Made by a program: the position numbers and the translations under genes
The notes under the pieces: generated by a model
What the model was told of the DNA's origin: nothing
The model's input: the letters and a program-made list of their open reading frames with translations, nothing else
Database searches by the model: none
NCBI GenBank assembly: GCA_016871575.1
Contig: VHCW01000031.1
Span: 1 to 46,627 of the forward strand
Length of the DNA: 46,627 bases
Direction: 5' to 3'
Source: Verrucomicrobiota bacterium
GTDB taxonomy: Bacteria > Verrucomicrobiota > Verrucomicrobiia > Palsa-1439
Shown here: positions 24,608 through 33,828 of the stretch, one piece after another
Layout of the letters: the number at the start of each line of letters is the position of its first letter
How positions within the stretch are numbered: position 1 is the first letter of the stretch

Positions 24608-27103
24608 TCACTTGATGCGTTTTGCATCGGCCTCAACAACTTCCTTGGGCAGCAACAACGTTTCGGCGGTCTTGGCGAAACACGGCGGAACAGTCATCAG
24701 CGCGCGCGCTCCGGCGACTTCTTCCATCTTCCACAACGCGCCGTCCTGACCGGCGGGGACTGTCGCCTTGAAGTAACCGGCACCGGGAAGATCGTCGAAG
24801 TTGAAGATGCGTTTGCCCTGCGGATTGACGAGCCAGCCGCCTTTGGCGGCGGCGTAGCCGCCGATGACTTTGGTGCCGCGCGGGACATAGAAGTACAAAC
24901 TCCACCGTTTTTGCAGGCTCATTTTGTCTTCCAAGGCGAGGCGGATCGTCCACGGCAACGTCGGCGGCGGAACCACCTGCGAGAGATCGCCGCCATCGCT
25001 CCATTCCAACCAGTGAAGTCCCGCATACGGCGACTTCAACAGGACGCGCCGCGCCTGGCCGTCCGGCGGCACCGAGACGTCCTGCGCCACTGGTTCGAGC
25101 GTGGCCTCTTGTTCTGCGTAAAGGCGGAAGGAAACGTTGCCGCGATCGCGATAATGTTTGATGAGACCGCCGGTGACTTCGAGTTCGATGGACTGCTTCG
25201 ACGACGACAGCCATGTGAAGACTTTGGCATGGCCTCGTGTGCGGTTGGAACATTTGCCCGGTGGCACAGCCGGCAATGCGAGAGCCGTAGCGGGGACCAG
25301 GTCGTTGCTGAACTCCACCGGCTGGAAGTTCAACACGACAGGTTGATTGGCTTCAACACCGGCAAGCAAAATCGCTTTGATCTCTTGCGCGCTGAAGGGC
25401 GTCGAAGACCCCTTTTCTTTCAGTGCTTTTACTTTCGGATCGCGAAACCCGCGACAGACCTGTTCGGCGCTGAGCATCCGGCGGTCGCGCATTCGATAAG
25501 CGTGACGGCAAGTCTCCTCAAACTTCTGTTGGCGCGCCGCGCCGCCGAGCAGTTCGTATTGCGTGTGCAACTCGACATAGCGCGTGTAAACCACGAGATC
25601 ATCGAGCCGCGCGCGGACCTTCGCGTCGTCCGTGGCACGGTAAGCCGCTTGCAGGCTGCGATACATCCGGGCCACGACATCCTGCTTGGTGCGCGTGGAT
25701 TTATCCATGTTCAACAACTGGTAGAATTCCCGCATGGGCGCTTGCGCTTTCGGGAACGCATGATTGAGAAAGTCGTCCACCAGTGTGTCCACGTTTTCCG
25801 CGAGACCGGTGTTCCAGAGCAAGCGCGGCGTAATCCAGTAGCCCAAACCGTTGGCGCCCCAAGAGTCCGAGTTCTCCGAGTTCATGAAACGCGCGCCGTG
25901 CCGGTAAAAATACGGGATTGTCCTCGCCAGATAGGCGAGATCGCCGCCGCGTGCCTTGCGCGGCAGGTCGTGGCTCCAGGTGAAGACATCGTGGTATTCG
26001 CGGATGCCGATGGTCGCGCCCTTCACCTGCCAGCCTTCGACCAGTTTCTCCACGGTGAACCCGCCCCTTATGAAACTGGTGGCGATGCTCACCACCACGT
26101 TCGGATGAACGCGAATCGAGGGCGGTGGACTGTGCTGGTTGTAGGCGTAAATGCCGACATACTTCGCGCCGAGGCCGAGCTGGTTGATGGCGGCAGCAAC
26201 TTCGTTGGCAAGCGTCAAGGCGCGGTCGGTCACGCTGCCGAAGGCGCGGCACGCCTCGCACTCGCACCAGTTGCCGCCGTCGGATGGGTCCATGGAAATG
26301 CTCTGTGAGCCGGGATTCGCGCGCATCGTGTTCACCGCATGATCCACGAACAGTTTCCGCAACCCCGGATTGCTCACGCAGACCTTGGTGTTGCCGTGAG
26401 TTCCCGGGACACGGCTGCCATTCACGAGCGCGTAATACTCCGGGTGCGCTTCAAAGGTTTTCTTGTTTGCCTTGATGATTGCCCCGTAGGCGTGGCCGGT
26501 GGAGAGCGTGAACGAGGATGCGATCCGGTTGCGCACTTCCCATCGTTCTTGCAGTTTCCGGTCGCCATGCGGCGCGCCGCGCGGCGCCTGACGTGTGACA
26601 AAGTGGGGACGTTCCAATTGATCGAGAGTCGCCGTCAGGTTCGGCTTGCGCGGAATGACCTCCCAGGTGTCGGTCGGGAAATACAGCCGATAACCGAGAT
26701 GATGCAGGAAATCCCAGACCGCCAGATGCGCCGCATTCTCCCCGGCCCCGATGAGCCACGCTCCGCGCGCATGAGTGCGCAGCAAATAGTCGTCGAGTCG
26801 GAAAGGATTTCCCCGTTCAAACAACGCGTCCAGTTTCAACGCCGGAAAATCCGTGTGCGATCCCACGGCCAGCCCCGTGGAGCCGTCGCCGGATTCCACG
26901 TTGAACCGGGCGCCGGTGATTCGCCCCAGATACTCGGCCAGTTCCGCCGCTGCGACTCGTGTGCGCTCGCTGGCATTCGAGGCCACGACGACGCTCTGCA
27001 ATGGCTGTCCGTTTTTCGCCAGGGCAATGGGCGTCGCCATTGCGGCCCACAAGGATGAAGTGACAAGGCCAAGAGGCAGGGCCAGCGCGAGAAAAGGCTT
27101 CAT
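24608..27103 (-). CDS. Secreted DUF4838 protein (alpha-glucuronidase-like N-terminus)
   Basis: 831 aa. A signal peptide (MKPFLALALPLGLVTSSLWA) is followed by an N-terminal domain like the non-catalytic domain of alpha-glucuronidases (ASNASERTRVAAAELAEYLGRITGARFNV). The central DUF4838 region contains HPEYYALVNGSRVPGTHGNTKVCVSNP and SMDPSDGGNWCECEACRAF. Members are found next to polysaccharide utilisation genes and are predicted glycan-active, but the reaction is not known. The C-terminal third looks like a beta-rich accessory domain. ATG 27103 is chosen because it begins the signal peptide. It points toward the sulfatase and is divergent from the polysaccharide operon. Confidence 0.82.
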   Translation of the reverse strand: MKPFLALALPLGLVTSSLWAAMATPIALAKNGQPLQSVVVASNASERTRVAAAELAEYLGRITGARFNVESGDGSTGLAVGSHTDFPALKLDALFERGNPFRLDDYLLRTHARGAWLIGAGENAAHLAVWDFLHHLGYRLYFPTDTWEVIPRKPNLTATLDQLERPHFVTRQAPRGAPHGDRKLQERWEVRNRIASSFTLSTGHAYGAIIKANKKTFEAHPEYYALVNGSRVPGTHGNTKVCVSNPGLRKLFVDHAVNTMRANPGSQSISMDPSDGGNWCECEACRAFGSVTDRALTLANEVAAAINQLGLGAKYVGIYAYNQHSPPPSIRVHPNVVVSIATSFIRGGFTVEKLVEGWQVKGATIGIREYHDVFTWSHDLPRKARGGDLAYLARTIPYFYRHGARFMNSENSDSWGANGLGYWITPRLLWNTGLAENVDTLVDDFLNHAFPKAQAPMREFYQLLNMDKSTRTKQDVVARMYRSLQAAYRATDDAKVRARLDDLVVYTRYVELHTQYELLGGAARQQKFEETCRHAYRMRDRRMLSAEQVCRGFRDPKVKALKEKGSSTPFSAQEIKAILLAGVEANQPVVLNFQPVEFSNDLVPATALALPAVPPGKCSNRTRGHAKVFTWLSSSKQSIELEVTGGLIKHYRDRGNVSFRLYAEQEATLEPVAQDVSVPPDGQARRVLLKSPYAGLHWLEWSDGGDLSQVVPPPTLPWTIRLALEDKMSLQKRWSLYFYVPRGTKVIGGYAAAKGGWLVNPQGKRIFNFDDLPGAGYFKATVPAGQDGALWKMEEVAGARALMTVPPCFAKTAETLLLPKEVVEADAKRIK

Positions 27104-27179
27104 GGCGCACTTGTACCAGAATCCCGCCCTGCTGCAAAGCCCCCGGCGGGAGTGGGCGTACCCTTGCTGCACGCTGTTC

Positions 27180-27208
27180 TTGGCAAGCGGTCGGTTGCCC
27201 CTTATTCT
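27180..27208 (+). promoter_or_regulatory. Predicted promoter of the polysaccharide operon
   Basis: TTGGCA (27180-27185), 17-nt spacer, TATTCT (27203-27208), then GGAG around 27225 and the ATG at 27235. Spacing and position are good for a sigma-70-type promoter. Confidence 0.55.
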
Positions 27209-27234
27209 GTGCGGCGAACAAACGGAGAACGATC

Positions 27235-28524
27235 ATGAGCGTGAATGAGAAACTGGCAATCGAAGGCGGCACACCGGTCCGGACGAAGCCGTTGCCGCAG
27301 GAATGGTGCGGCGTCCATCACATGGACGAGCAGGAGATCGAAGCTGTCGTTCGCATCTGCAAATCGAGATCGTTGTTCCGTTACTACGGCTTGGACCCGC
27401 AAAAAGAAGTCGCAACGCTCGAAAAGGAGTTCGCCGCCAGCGTAGGGACACAATACGCAGTGGCGATCAACAGCGGGACGGCGGCGTTGCAGGTGGCGGT
27501 CTGCGCGCTCGGCATCGGCCCCGGCGATGAGGTGCTCATTCCCGGTTATTTCTGGGTCGCCACCGCCGGCGCGGTGCTGCGCAGCGGCGCGATCCCCGTG
27601 CTCGTGGATTGCGACAACACGTTCAGCATGGACCCGTTGGCGGCGGCCAGGAAAATCACGCCGCGCACGAAGGCCATCCTCGTCGTCCACATGGGCGGCG
27701 TCATCGGCCACATCACGGAGATCGTGGCGCTGGCGCGCCGGCACAACCTCCAGGTCATCGAGGATTGCGCGCAGGCCAACGGCGCCACCCAGCACGGCGT
27801 CAAGGCCGGCGCGTTCGGCGACATCGGGATTTTTTCGTTCCAGACGAACAAGCACATGACCTCCGGCGAAGGCGGCATGCTCGTCACCAACGACCCGCAC
27901 CTTCACCGGCGCGCGTTTGCCGTGCACGATCTCGGTTTTCCCCGCAACGAGGCGGGCCGGTTGATCTTCGATGATCCGTCGGTCCAGCTCTGGGGCATCG
28001 GTTGCCGGATGAGCGAACTGACGGCCGCGTTCGCCCGCGTGCAACTCGGAAAGCTCGACCGCATCACCGGCGCGATGCGCTCGGCGAAGAACAGGATCAA
28101 GAAGGCGCTGGAGGGCGTGTTGACGTTCCGCGAGGTGCCCGATCCCGAAGGCGATGGCGGGTCGTTTCTGCTGACCATGCTGCCGACGCGGGAGAAGTCG
28201 TTGCGGTTCGTCGAGGCGCTGCGCGGCGAGGGGATCGTGGCGGACAGGGGCGGTTTTTATCCGATCCACATGGACCAATGGGGCCTGCACATCTACTACA
28301 ACGCGACCAATCTCGTGAACAAACGCGGCATCTCCGCCATCTCGCCGTGGCAACTGGCGGAGAACCGCGCCTCGGCCGACATCTCCTACGCGAAAGGGAC
28401 TTGCCCGCATCTCGATGACTTGCTCAGCCGCACGGTGCTCCTTTGTATCGCCTCGAACTTGACCGACGACGATGTCGCAGACATCATCACAGCGTACCGG
28501 AAAGTCGCCGCTGCTGTCTGTTGA
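27235..28524 (+). CDS. DegT/DnrJ/EryC1/StrS aminotransferase
   Basis: 429 aa. PLP-dependent sugar aminotransferase family, which adds an amino group to keto-sugar nucleotides during polysaccharide or antibiotic-sugar synthesis. INSGTAALQVAV (cofactor phosphate binding), VIEDCAQANGA (pyridine-ring aspartate) and FSFQTNKHMTSGEGG with the Schiff-base lysine K206 are all present. The N-terminus LAIEGGTPVRTKPLP is typical of the subgroup. It is the first gene of a four-gene operon and is preceded by GGAG and a candidate promoter. Cytoplasmic. Confidence 0.92.
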   Translation: MSVNEKLAIEGGTPVRTKPLPQEWCGVHHMDEQEIEAVVRICKSRSLFRYYGLDPQKEVATLEKEFAASVGTQYAVAINSGTAALQVAVCALGIGPGDEVLIPGYFWVATAGAVLRSGAIPVLVDCDNTFSMDPLAAARKITPRTKAILVVHMGGVIGHITEIVALARRHNLQVIEDCAQANGATQHGVKAGAFGDIGIFSFQTNKHMTSGEGGMLVTNDPHLHRRAFAVHDLGFPRNEAGRLIFDDPSVQLWGIGCRMSELTAAFARVQLGKLDRITGAMRSAKNRIKKALEGVLTFREVPDPEGDGGSFLLTMLPTREKSLRFVEALRGEGIVADRGGFYPIHMDQWGLHIYYNATNLVNKRGISAISPWQLAENRASADISYAKGTCPHLDDLLSRTVLLCIASNLTDDDVADIITAYRKVAAAVC

Positions 28525-28537
28525 GAGCAGGTTTGCC

Positions 28538-30202
28538 ATGACATGTTCAAACTTCACATGGTATTGGCAACGCGCCCGCGCCATGTCGCCGGCGGAGATG
28601 GTTCAGCGCGTGGCCTTCGAGTGGCAGAAACAACGCTGGCGCCGCCAGCCGCCGCGCGGCGCGACGCCGTTGCATTTGAACTTTCCGGCAGACGCCGTCT
28701 CCGCAAAGTGCCTGCCGTCTTCGCTTCCTGCTGAAGCTGATCAGCTTTTGCGGCGCGGCACGCCCGACTGGCACCGCGACGAAACCACCGGCAAAACCTC
28801 GCCGCTGGGGTTCTCGCTCGACATTGATTACCGCAACGCCGCCGTCATTGGCGACGCGAAGGTCATCTGGGAAAAGAGCCGTCATCATCACCTGACTGTT
28901 CTCGCGGCCGCCTACGCGCTCACGAAGGATGAACGCTACGCCGACGCCGTTGCCGGGCAACTTCTCGACTGGTCGGAGAAAAACCCCTGCCTGCGCGGCC
29001 TGAACTGGTCGCACGCCCTCGAAGCCGGCATCCGGCTGATTGCGTGGGTCTGGTGCGAGCGGCTCTTGCGCGGCTCGCCGCATCACGACCGGCTGAACGC
29101 GCTCTGGCCGGTCATTCACCAGCACCAGGAATTCATCGAGCGCGCCCGTTCGCGCGGTTCCTCCGCCAACAACCATCTCATCGGCGAAATGGCCGGGCTG
29201 TTCATCGCGACAACGGCGTGGCCGGTGTTCGCCGAGTCGGCGCGCTGGCGCGAAATGGCGTTGCGCTCGCTCGAAGAAGAAATCATCCGGCAGACGTTCC
29301 CGTGCGGCCTGAACCGCGAGATGGCCTGGTCGTACCACGTTTTCACGTTCGAATTCTTCCTCTTCGCGTGGCTGGAGAATCCGTCAGCGTTCTCGCCGTC
29401 GTACGTCGAGCGTCTCCGTCGCATGGCCGGCGTCATCACGGCGCTGGCTGATTGCGCGCCGAATTACGGCGACTGCGATGACGGGCACGCGCTCGTGCTC
29501 GGCGCCGACAACGCGCGGCTTCGCCAACTCTGCGGCGAAACGCCGACGACCACCGAGGACGCCGGGTTGTTTGTCCTGCGCCACGGGAACATCGCCGTGC
29601 TCGCCGACGCCGGGCCGCACGGGTATTTGTCCATCGCGGCGCACGCACACGCCGACGCGCTCGCGTTCACGCTCACCGTCGCTGGAAAACCAGTCTTTGT
29701 GGACAGCGGGACGTGCGATTATTTCCGCTCGGACGCGGATCGCCGGTACTTCCGCAGCACGCGAGCGCACAACACCGTCGTCGTGGACGGCCTCGACCAG
29801 TCCACGCAGGCCGGGCCGTTCCTTTGGAGCCGGCAGGCGAAGACGACTGTGGAGTCGTGGGACGGCCAGACGCTCGTTGCCTCGCACGACGGCTATCGCG
29901 GGATCATCCATCGCCGGCGATTTGCGTTGCGCGGAAACATTCTCGAAATCACCGACACGCTCGAAGGCGGCGGCGAACACGATGTCGCGCTGCTGTTCCA
30001 CTTGGCGCCGGGATGCGTTTTCGATGGCGATGTCCAGCTTGACAATATCCGCGTGCGGATGAAATTGCCGGCGACGGTGGAAACAATTCCTGGCTGGTAT
30101 TCGCCGCGGTTTGGTGTGAAGAAAGGGACAACCACGATTCAAGCCCGGTGGCGCGGCCCGCTGCCGGTGACATTGACAAGTCTATTGGAGGTGTTGCCAT
30201 GA
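28538..30202 (+). CDS. Heparinase II/III-like polysaccharide lyase family protein
   Basis: 554 aa. An N-terminal alpha-helical toroid carries the conserved ANNHLIGEMAG (N-H) and MAWSYHVFTFEFF (Tyr-His) sites. The beta-sandwich starts with HAHADALAFTLTVAGKPVFVDSGTCDY and RSTRAHNTVVVDGLDQ, classic Hepar_II_III signatures. No signal peptide is visible, so it is probably cytoplasmic, as for the versions encoded in exopolysaccharide clusters. A role in trimming or recycling the polysaccharide is likely. ATG 28538 lies 14 nt after the aminotransferase stop; the frame is open further upstream, but inside the previous gene. Its stop overlaps the next start as ATGA (30199-30202). Confidence 0.88.
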   Translation: MTCSNFTWYWQRARAMSPAEMVQRVAFEWQKQRWRRQPPRGATPLHLNFPADAVSAKCLPSSLPAEADQLLRRGTPDWHRDETTGKTSPLGFSLDIDYRNAAVIGDAKVIWEKSRHHHLTVLAAAYALTKDERYADAVAGQLLDWSEKNPCLRGLNWSHALEAGIRLIAWVWCERLLRGSPHHDRLNALWPVIHQHQEFIERARSRGSSANNHLIGEMAGLFIATTAWPVFAESARWREMALRSLEEEIIRQTFPCGLNREMAWSYHVFTFEFFLFAWLENPSAFSPSYVERLRRMAGVITALADCAPNYGDCDDGHALVLGADNARLRQLCGETPTTTEDAGLFVLRHGNIAVLADAGPHGYLSIAAHAHADALAFTLTVAGKPVFVDSGTCDYFRSDADRRYFRSTRAHNTVVVDGLDQSTQAGPFLWSRQAKTTVESWDGQTLVASHDGYRGIIHRRRFALRGNILEITDTLEGGGEHDVALLFHLAPGCVFDGDVQLDNIRVRMKLPATVETIPGWYSPRFGVKKGTTTIQARWRGPLPVTLTSLLEVLP

Positions 30203-31443
30203 ACATCAGCGTATTTGGCCTTGGTTACGTTGGCACGGTCAGCGCGGCTTGCCTGGCGCGCGACGGCCACAAGGTGATCGGTGTGGACGTGAACCCCGAT
30301 AAGGTCGCCCGCGTCGCGCGCGGTGAATCGCCGATCATCGAAAGCGGTCTCGGCGAACTGCTCGACGCCGGCGTCAAGGCGGGACGGATCAGCGCCACCA
30401 TTTCCGCGTTGGACGCCGTGCAGGCGACCGACATTTCATTGATCAGCGTCGCCACGCCGAGCCGGTCGGATGGCGTCCTGGACTTGACCGCGCTGGAGAC
30501 GGTCTGCGCGCAGATCGGGAAGGCGGTTGACGCGAAAGGCGTCTCTCACATCGTGGCCATCCGCAGCACGGTGTTTCCCGGCACCACCGAGCGGTGCGCC
30601 GCCATTCTCCGCCAATTCGCCCACGAGACCCCGGTCCACGTTGCGTTCAACCCCGAATTTCTGCGCGAAGGCGCGGCCGTCCGCGATTTCGACGAGCCGC
30701 CCTGCACGGTGATCGGCACAACCGACCCCGCGGCGGCGGATGCGATGCGCCAATTGTACGCGACGGTTCGCGCGGCGATATTCGTGACGGAACCGGCCGT
30801 GGCGGAATTGATCAAGCTGGCGGCCAACGCCTGGCACGCCGCCAAGATCTGTTTCGCCAACGAGATCGGGCGACTCGCCGCCGCCGCCTCGGTGGACGGG
30901 CGCAAGGTGATGGAGATTTTTGTGCAGGACACCAAGCTCAATGTGTCCGCCGCTTATCTGCGGCCCGGCTTTTCGTTTGGCGGCTCGTGTCTGCCGAAGG
31001 ATTTGCGGTCGCTGACGAGTTATGCCCGGCTGCACAACCTCGAAGTGCCCTTGCTGGCGTCGTTGCGGCGCAGCAACCAGATTCCCATCGAGCGCGCCGT
31101 CGAGCGCGTGTTGACGCTGGGCAAACGCCGCGTCGGCCTGCTCGGCCTGACATTCAAGCCGGGCACCGATGACTTGCGCGAAAGCCCGGCCGTCGAACTC
31201 GCCGAGCGGTTGATGGGCAAGGGCTGCGATGTCCGCATCCTCGACCACGCCGTGCGCAAGGCGAAATTGATCGGCGCCAACCGCGCGTACATCGAGCAAC
31301 ACATCCCGCACCTCGCCAGCCTGCTGGTGGCCGACGCGAAGGAACTGCTGGAGCACGCGGAGGTCCTCGTCGTGACGCACGACACGGCGGAATTCCGTGC
31401 GTTGGCGCAGCAGGCCGGCGTGCCGGTGCTGGACCTTGCGTGA
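30199..31443 (+). CDS. Nucleotide-sugar dehydrogenase, GDP-mannose 6-dehydrogenase (AlgD)-like
   Basis: 414 aa. It oxidises a sugar nucleotide to the corresponding uronate with two NAD+. The N-terminal MNISVFGLGYVGTVSAACLA is the NAD-binding fold. The catalytic cysteine is C264 in SFGGSCLPKDLRSLTSYA. FGGSCLPKD followed by an R-x-L pattern is closer to AlgD-type enzymes than to UDP-glucose dehydrogenases, but substrate assignment needs testing. LGLTFKPGTDDLRESPAVELAE is the C-terminal signature. It is translationally coupled to both neighbours: ATGA overlap upstream and GTGA overlap downstream. GGAGG precedes the start. Its product probably feeds a uronic-acid-containing exopolysaccharide. Confidence 0.92.
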   Translation: MNISVFGLGYVGTVSAACLARDGHKVIGVDVNPDKVARVARGESPIIESGLGELLDAGVKAGRISATISALDAVQATDISLISVATPSRSDGVLDLTALETVCAQIGKAVDAKGVSHIVAIRSTVFPGTTERCAAILRQFAHETPVHVAFNPEFLREGAAVRDFDEPPCTVIGTTDPAAADAMRQLYATVRAAIFVTEPAVAELIKLAANAWHAAKICFANEIGRLAAAASVDGRKVMEIFVQDTKLNVSAAYLRPGFSFGGSCLPKDLRSLTSYARLHNLEVPLLASLRRSNQIPIERAVERVLTLGKRRVGLLGLTFKPGTDDLRESPAVELAERLMGKGCDVRILDHAVRKAKLIGANRAYIEQHIPHLASLLVADAKELLEHAEVLVVTHDTAEFRALAQQAGVPVLDLA

Positions 31444-32627
31444 ACGCGAAAGTCCTCATCATCGTCGAGAACCTGCCGGTGCCGTTTGACCGACGGGTCT
31501 GGATGGAGGCGACGACCTTGCGCAGCGCCGGTTGCGAGGTGTCGGTGATCTGCCCCACCGGCAAGGGCTACGAGGCGCTGCGCGAGGTCATCGAGGGCAT
31601 CCACGTTTATCGGCATCCGTTGCCGCCGGAGGTGCATTCGGCGACCGGCTATTTTCGCGAGTATCTCGCCGCGTTGTCGTGGGAATGGAAACTGGCCCGG
31701 CGCGCCTGGCGCGAACGCCGGTTTGACGTCATCCACGCGTGCAACCCGCCGGATTTGATTTTTGTCGTGGCAGCATGGTTCAAGTTCCTGCACGGCGTGA
31801 AGTTCGTTTTCGACCACCACGATCTCTGCCCGGAATTGTACGAATCGAAGTACAACCGCCGCGATTTGTTTTACTGGGCGTTGCGCTTGCTGGAACGGCT
31901 GACGTTCGGGCTGGCCGACACGGTGATCAGCACGAACGAATCCTACCGGGCCGTCGCTCTCCGGCGCGGACGGAAAAAGCCCGAACACGTCCACGTTGTC
32001 CGCAGCGCGCCGGATCTTTCCAAGTTCAACCCGACGACGCCGGACCCGTTGTTTCGACGCGGGCGACAATACCTGGTGGGCTACCTCGGCGTGATGGGGC
32101 CGCAGGACGGACTGGATCATCTGTTGCGCGCTGCGCATGAGTTGGTGGTGAACCGCGGGCGGAAGGACATCCAGTTCTGCCTGATCGGCAAGGGGCCGAT
32201 GTTCGAGCAACTGCAACAGATGGCGCGCGACCTTGGCGTGGCCGACTGCGTCGAGTTCACCGGGCGGATTCCCGACGCTGAAATGATGGCGCGGCTCGCA
32301 CGCTGCGACCTCTGCGTCAATCCCGACCCGCTCAACCCGCTCAACAACGTCTCCACGATGAACAAAATCATGGAGTACATGGCGTTGGGCCGTCCCATCG
32401 TCCAGTATGACCTCAAGGAGGACCGTTTCTCCGCCGGGGAGGCGTCGTGGTATGCGGAGCCGAACAACGTTGTTGACCTCGCGGCAAAGATAGAACAGTT
32501 GCTTGCTGATGAAACTGAGCGAACCAAGATGGGCGCGCTCGGACGGAAACGCATGGAAGACTCGCTCGCGTGGCATCATCAAGCGCCGCGCCTGCTGGCC
32601 GCCTACCAACAGACCCTTGGCGCGTAG
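31440..32627 (+). CDS. Glycosyltransferase family 4
   Basis: 395 aa. GT4 (GT-B fold) enzyme, adding a sugar to a growing polysaccharide at the inner membrane. The N-terminal ENLPVPFDRRVWMEATTLRSAGCEVSVICP and FDVIHACNPPDLIF are the acceptor-domain signatures. The C-terminal donor domain has YLGVMGPQDGLDHLLRAA, CLIGKGPMFEQL and NNVSTMNKIMEYMALGRPIV, an E-x7-E-like segment. The GTG start at 31440 overlaps the previous stop (GTGA). It is the last gene of the operon; palindrome D with a T-run lies 70 nt downstream. Confidence 0.92.
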   Translation: MNAKVLIIVENLPVPFDRRVWMEATTLRSAGCEVSVICPTGKGYEALREVIEGIHVYRHPLPPEVHSATGYFREYLAALSWEWKLARRAWRERRFDVIHACNPPDLIFVVAAWFKFLHGVKFVFDHHDLCPELYESKYNRRDLFYWALRLLERLTFGLADTVISTNESYRAVALRRGRKKPEHVHVVRSAPDLSKFNPTTPDPLFRRGRQYLVGYLGVMGPQDGLDHLLRAAHELVVNRGRKDIQFCLIGKGPMFEQLQQMARDLGVADCVEFTGRIPDAEMMARLARCDLCVNPDPLNPLNNVSTMNKIMEYMALGRPIVQYDLKEDRFSAGEASWYAEPNNVVDLAAKIEQLLADETERTKMGALGRKRMEDSLAWHHQAPRLLAAYQQTLGA

Positions 32628-32697
32628 CGCGACTTCGCGCCGCGCCGCCTGCGAACTGCCGAGGCACGGACAGAACACCTTTCCCGCGACCACCGCA

Positions 32698-32743
32698 CCG
32701 GTGAATCTATGGAACGATAGTTCCATAGATTCACCGGGTTTTT
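32698..32743 (+). terminator. Palindrome D, intrinsic-terminator-like, core GGAACGATAGTTCC
   Basis: Left arm 32698-32715 and right arm 32720-32737 are perfect 18-bp complements with loop GATA. A run of five T (32739-32743) follows, so it should end transcription of the polysaccharide operon. The core differs from A-C by one base (GATA for GATC), and CCGG to CCGG is 40 bp because the inner spacers are N9 rather than N6. It lies between two convergent genes. Confidence 0.82.
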
Positions 32744-32754
32744 GTGTCTGTGCG

Positions 32755-33816
32755 TTACGGGGTCGTTCTCTGGCGATTGCGGACATCCCCCTCAACGTTG
32801 AACCCGGCTACGGCGTCGAACATGGCGATGACGTTCTCCACGGGAGTCTCTTCGAGGATGTAATCGTGGCTCGCGCCGGCGATGTAGCCGCCGCCGGGGG
32901 CCATGATGGCAAGGACTTCACGCGTACGCTGGCGAACGAGGTCGGGCGTGCCGTTGATGAGGACGTGATGCGAATCAATCGCGCCGTTGAAGAGGATCTT
33001 CGCGCCGTAGTTGGTTTTGAGCTTCGCCAAATCCATGCCGCCGCAACACGGCTGGATGGCGTGCAGGCCGTCAAGTCCGGCCGCGATCATCGCGGGAATC
33101 AACGGCTCGAAACCGCCGCAACAATGAAGTTGGACTTTCAGCCGGTATTGGTGGCCGATGTCAATGAGGCGCTTGAGATGTGGCAACATGAACCGCTCGA
33201 ACTGGGCGGGACTGAGCAGCGGACCGGTCTGGCCGCCGAAATCGTTGCCGATGAAAAACACGTCAATCGCATCGGCGGCAGCGTCGAAGATGCGACGGTT
33301 GACGGCGGCGTAGTAGTCCACGATGTGTTGGAGGACGGCATCTACAATTTCCGGTTCGTCGTACATCTTGAGGTACATGTTCTCCATGCCGAGCAGGTCA
33401 ATCGCGTCGTGCCAGAACGGCGACCAATCGCCGCCGAGGATGGCGTATTGACGGTTCCACGCGAGCGCGTTGACGCGAATGCGCGACACGTCCTGCCAGT
33501 TCGGATCGGGCCACGGGTAATCGTGGACTTGCTGAAGCGTGGCGTCGGCGAGCGGATGACTCAACGGCTGGCCGTACCCGTGCCCGGCGCGCTCGATGCC
33601 GAAGATGGTGCTGTTTGCCGGATGCGCTGGGCCGGCGTACTGCGCAAAGACGCGCCGGAAATCGTCGCCGATGCGGACGAAGAAACTCTCGTCGTCCGTC
33701 AGGTGTAATTGCCGGCGCGCCTTGGCGAGAAACTCCGGTGATGCACCACACCAGCGCGGTACGAGGTCGGGTTCGACGTGGTAAAAAGCAGCTAGAACTC
33801 GTTCGCGGGATGTCAT
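32755..33816 (-). CDS. Uroporphyrinogen decarboxylase family protein (UroD/MtaA-like), copy 1
   Basis: 353 aa. The fold is of the UroD/methylcobamide:CoM methyltransferase superfamily, but the true uroporphyrinogen decarboxylase signatures are missing. VQLHCCGGFEPLIPAMIAAGLDGLHAIQPCCGGMDLAKLK contains the H-x-C motif that binds zinc in MtaA-type enzymes. Where MtaA has a third cysteine, this protein has ASHDYILEETPVENV, so a histidine may take its place. The expected role is methyl transfer or another zinc-dependent step in a sugar pathway, not haem synthesis; this is inferred from neighbours. It is the last gene of the minus-strand rhamnose-type operon, 12 nt after rhaM. Confidence 0.8.
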   Translation of the reverse strand: MTSRERVLAAFYHVEPDLVPRWCGASPEFLAKARRQLHLTDDESFFVRIGDDFRRVFAQYAGPAHPANSTIFGIERAGHGYGQPLSHPLADATLQQVHDYPWPDPNWQDVSRIRVNALAWNRQYAILGGDWSPFWHDAIDLLGMENMYLKMYDEPEIVDAVLQHIVDYYAAVNRRIFDAAADAIDVFFIGNDFGGQTGPLLSPAQFERFMLPHLKRLIDIGHQYRLKVQLHCCGGFEPLIPAMIAAGLDGLHAIQPCCGGMDLAKLKTNYGAKILFNGAIDSHHVLINGTPDLVRQRTREVLAIMAPGGGYIAGASHDYILEETPVENVIAMFDAVAGFNVEGDVRNRQRTTP

Positions 33817-33828
33817 GGGATTCTCCCT

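Noticed and set aside
24542-26308. 588-codon plus-strand frame over the DUF4838 gene
   Set aside because: The opposite strand encodes a signal peptide and DUF4838 motifs; the plus frame looks like low-complexity shadow.
14210-32737. The palindrome family as SOS (LexA) boxes
   Set aside because: GAAC-N4-GTTC does fit the Gram-positive box, but the elements lie after genes rather than at promoters of repair genes, and have long paired arms. Kept only as an alternative.
31020-32795. 591-codon minus-strand frame over the GT4 gene
   Set aside because: GT4 signatures are on the plus strand and coupled to the operon by GTGA overlap; the antisense frame has no recognisable domain.
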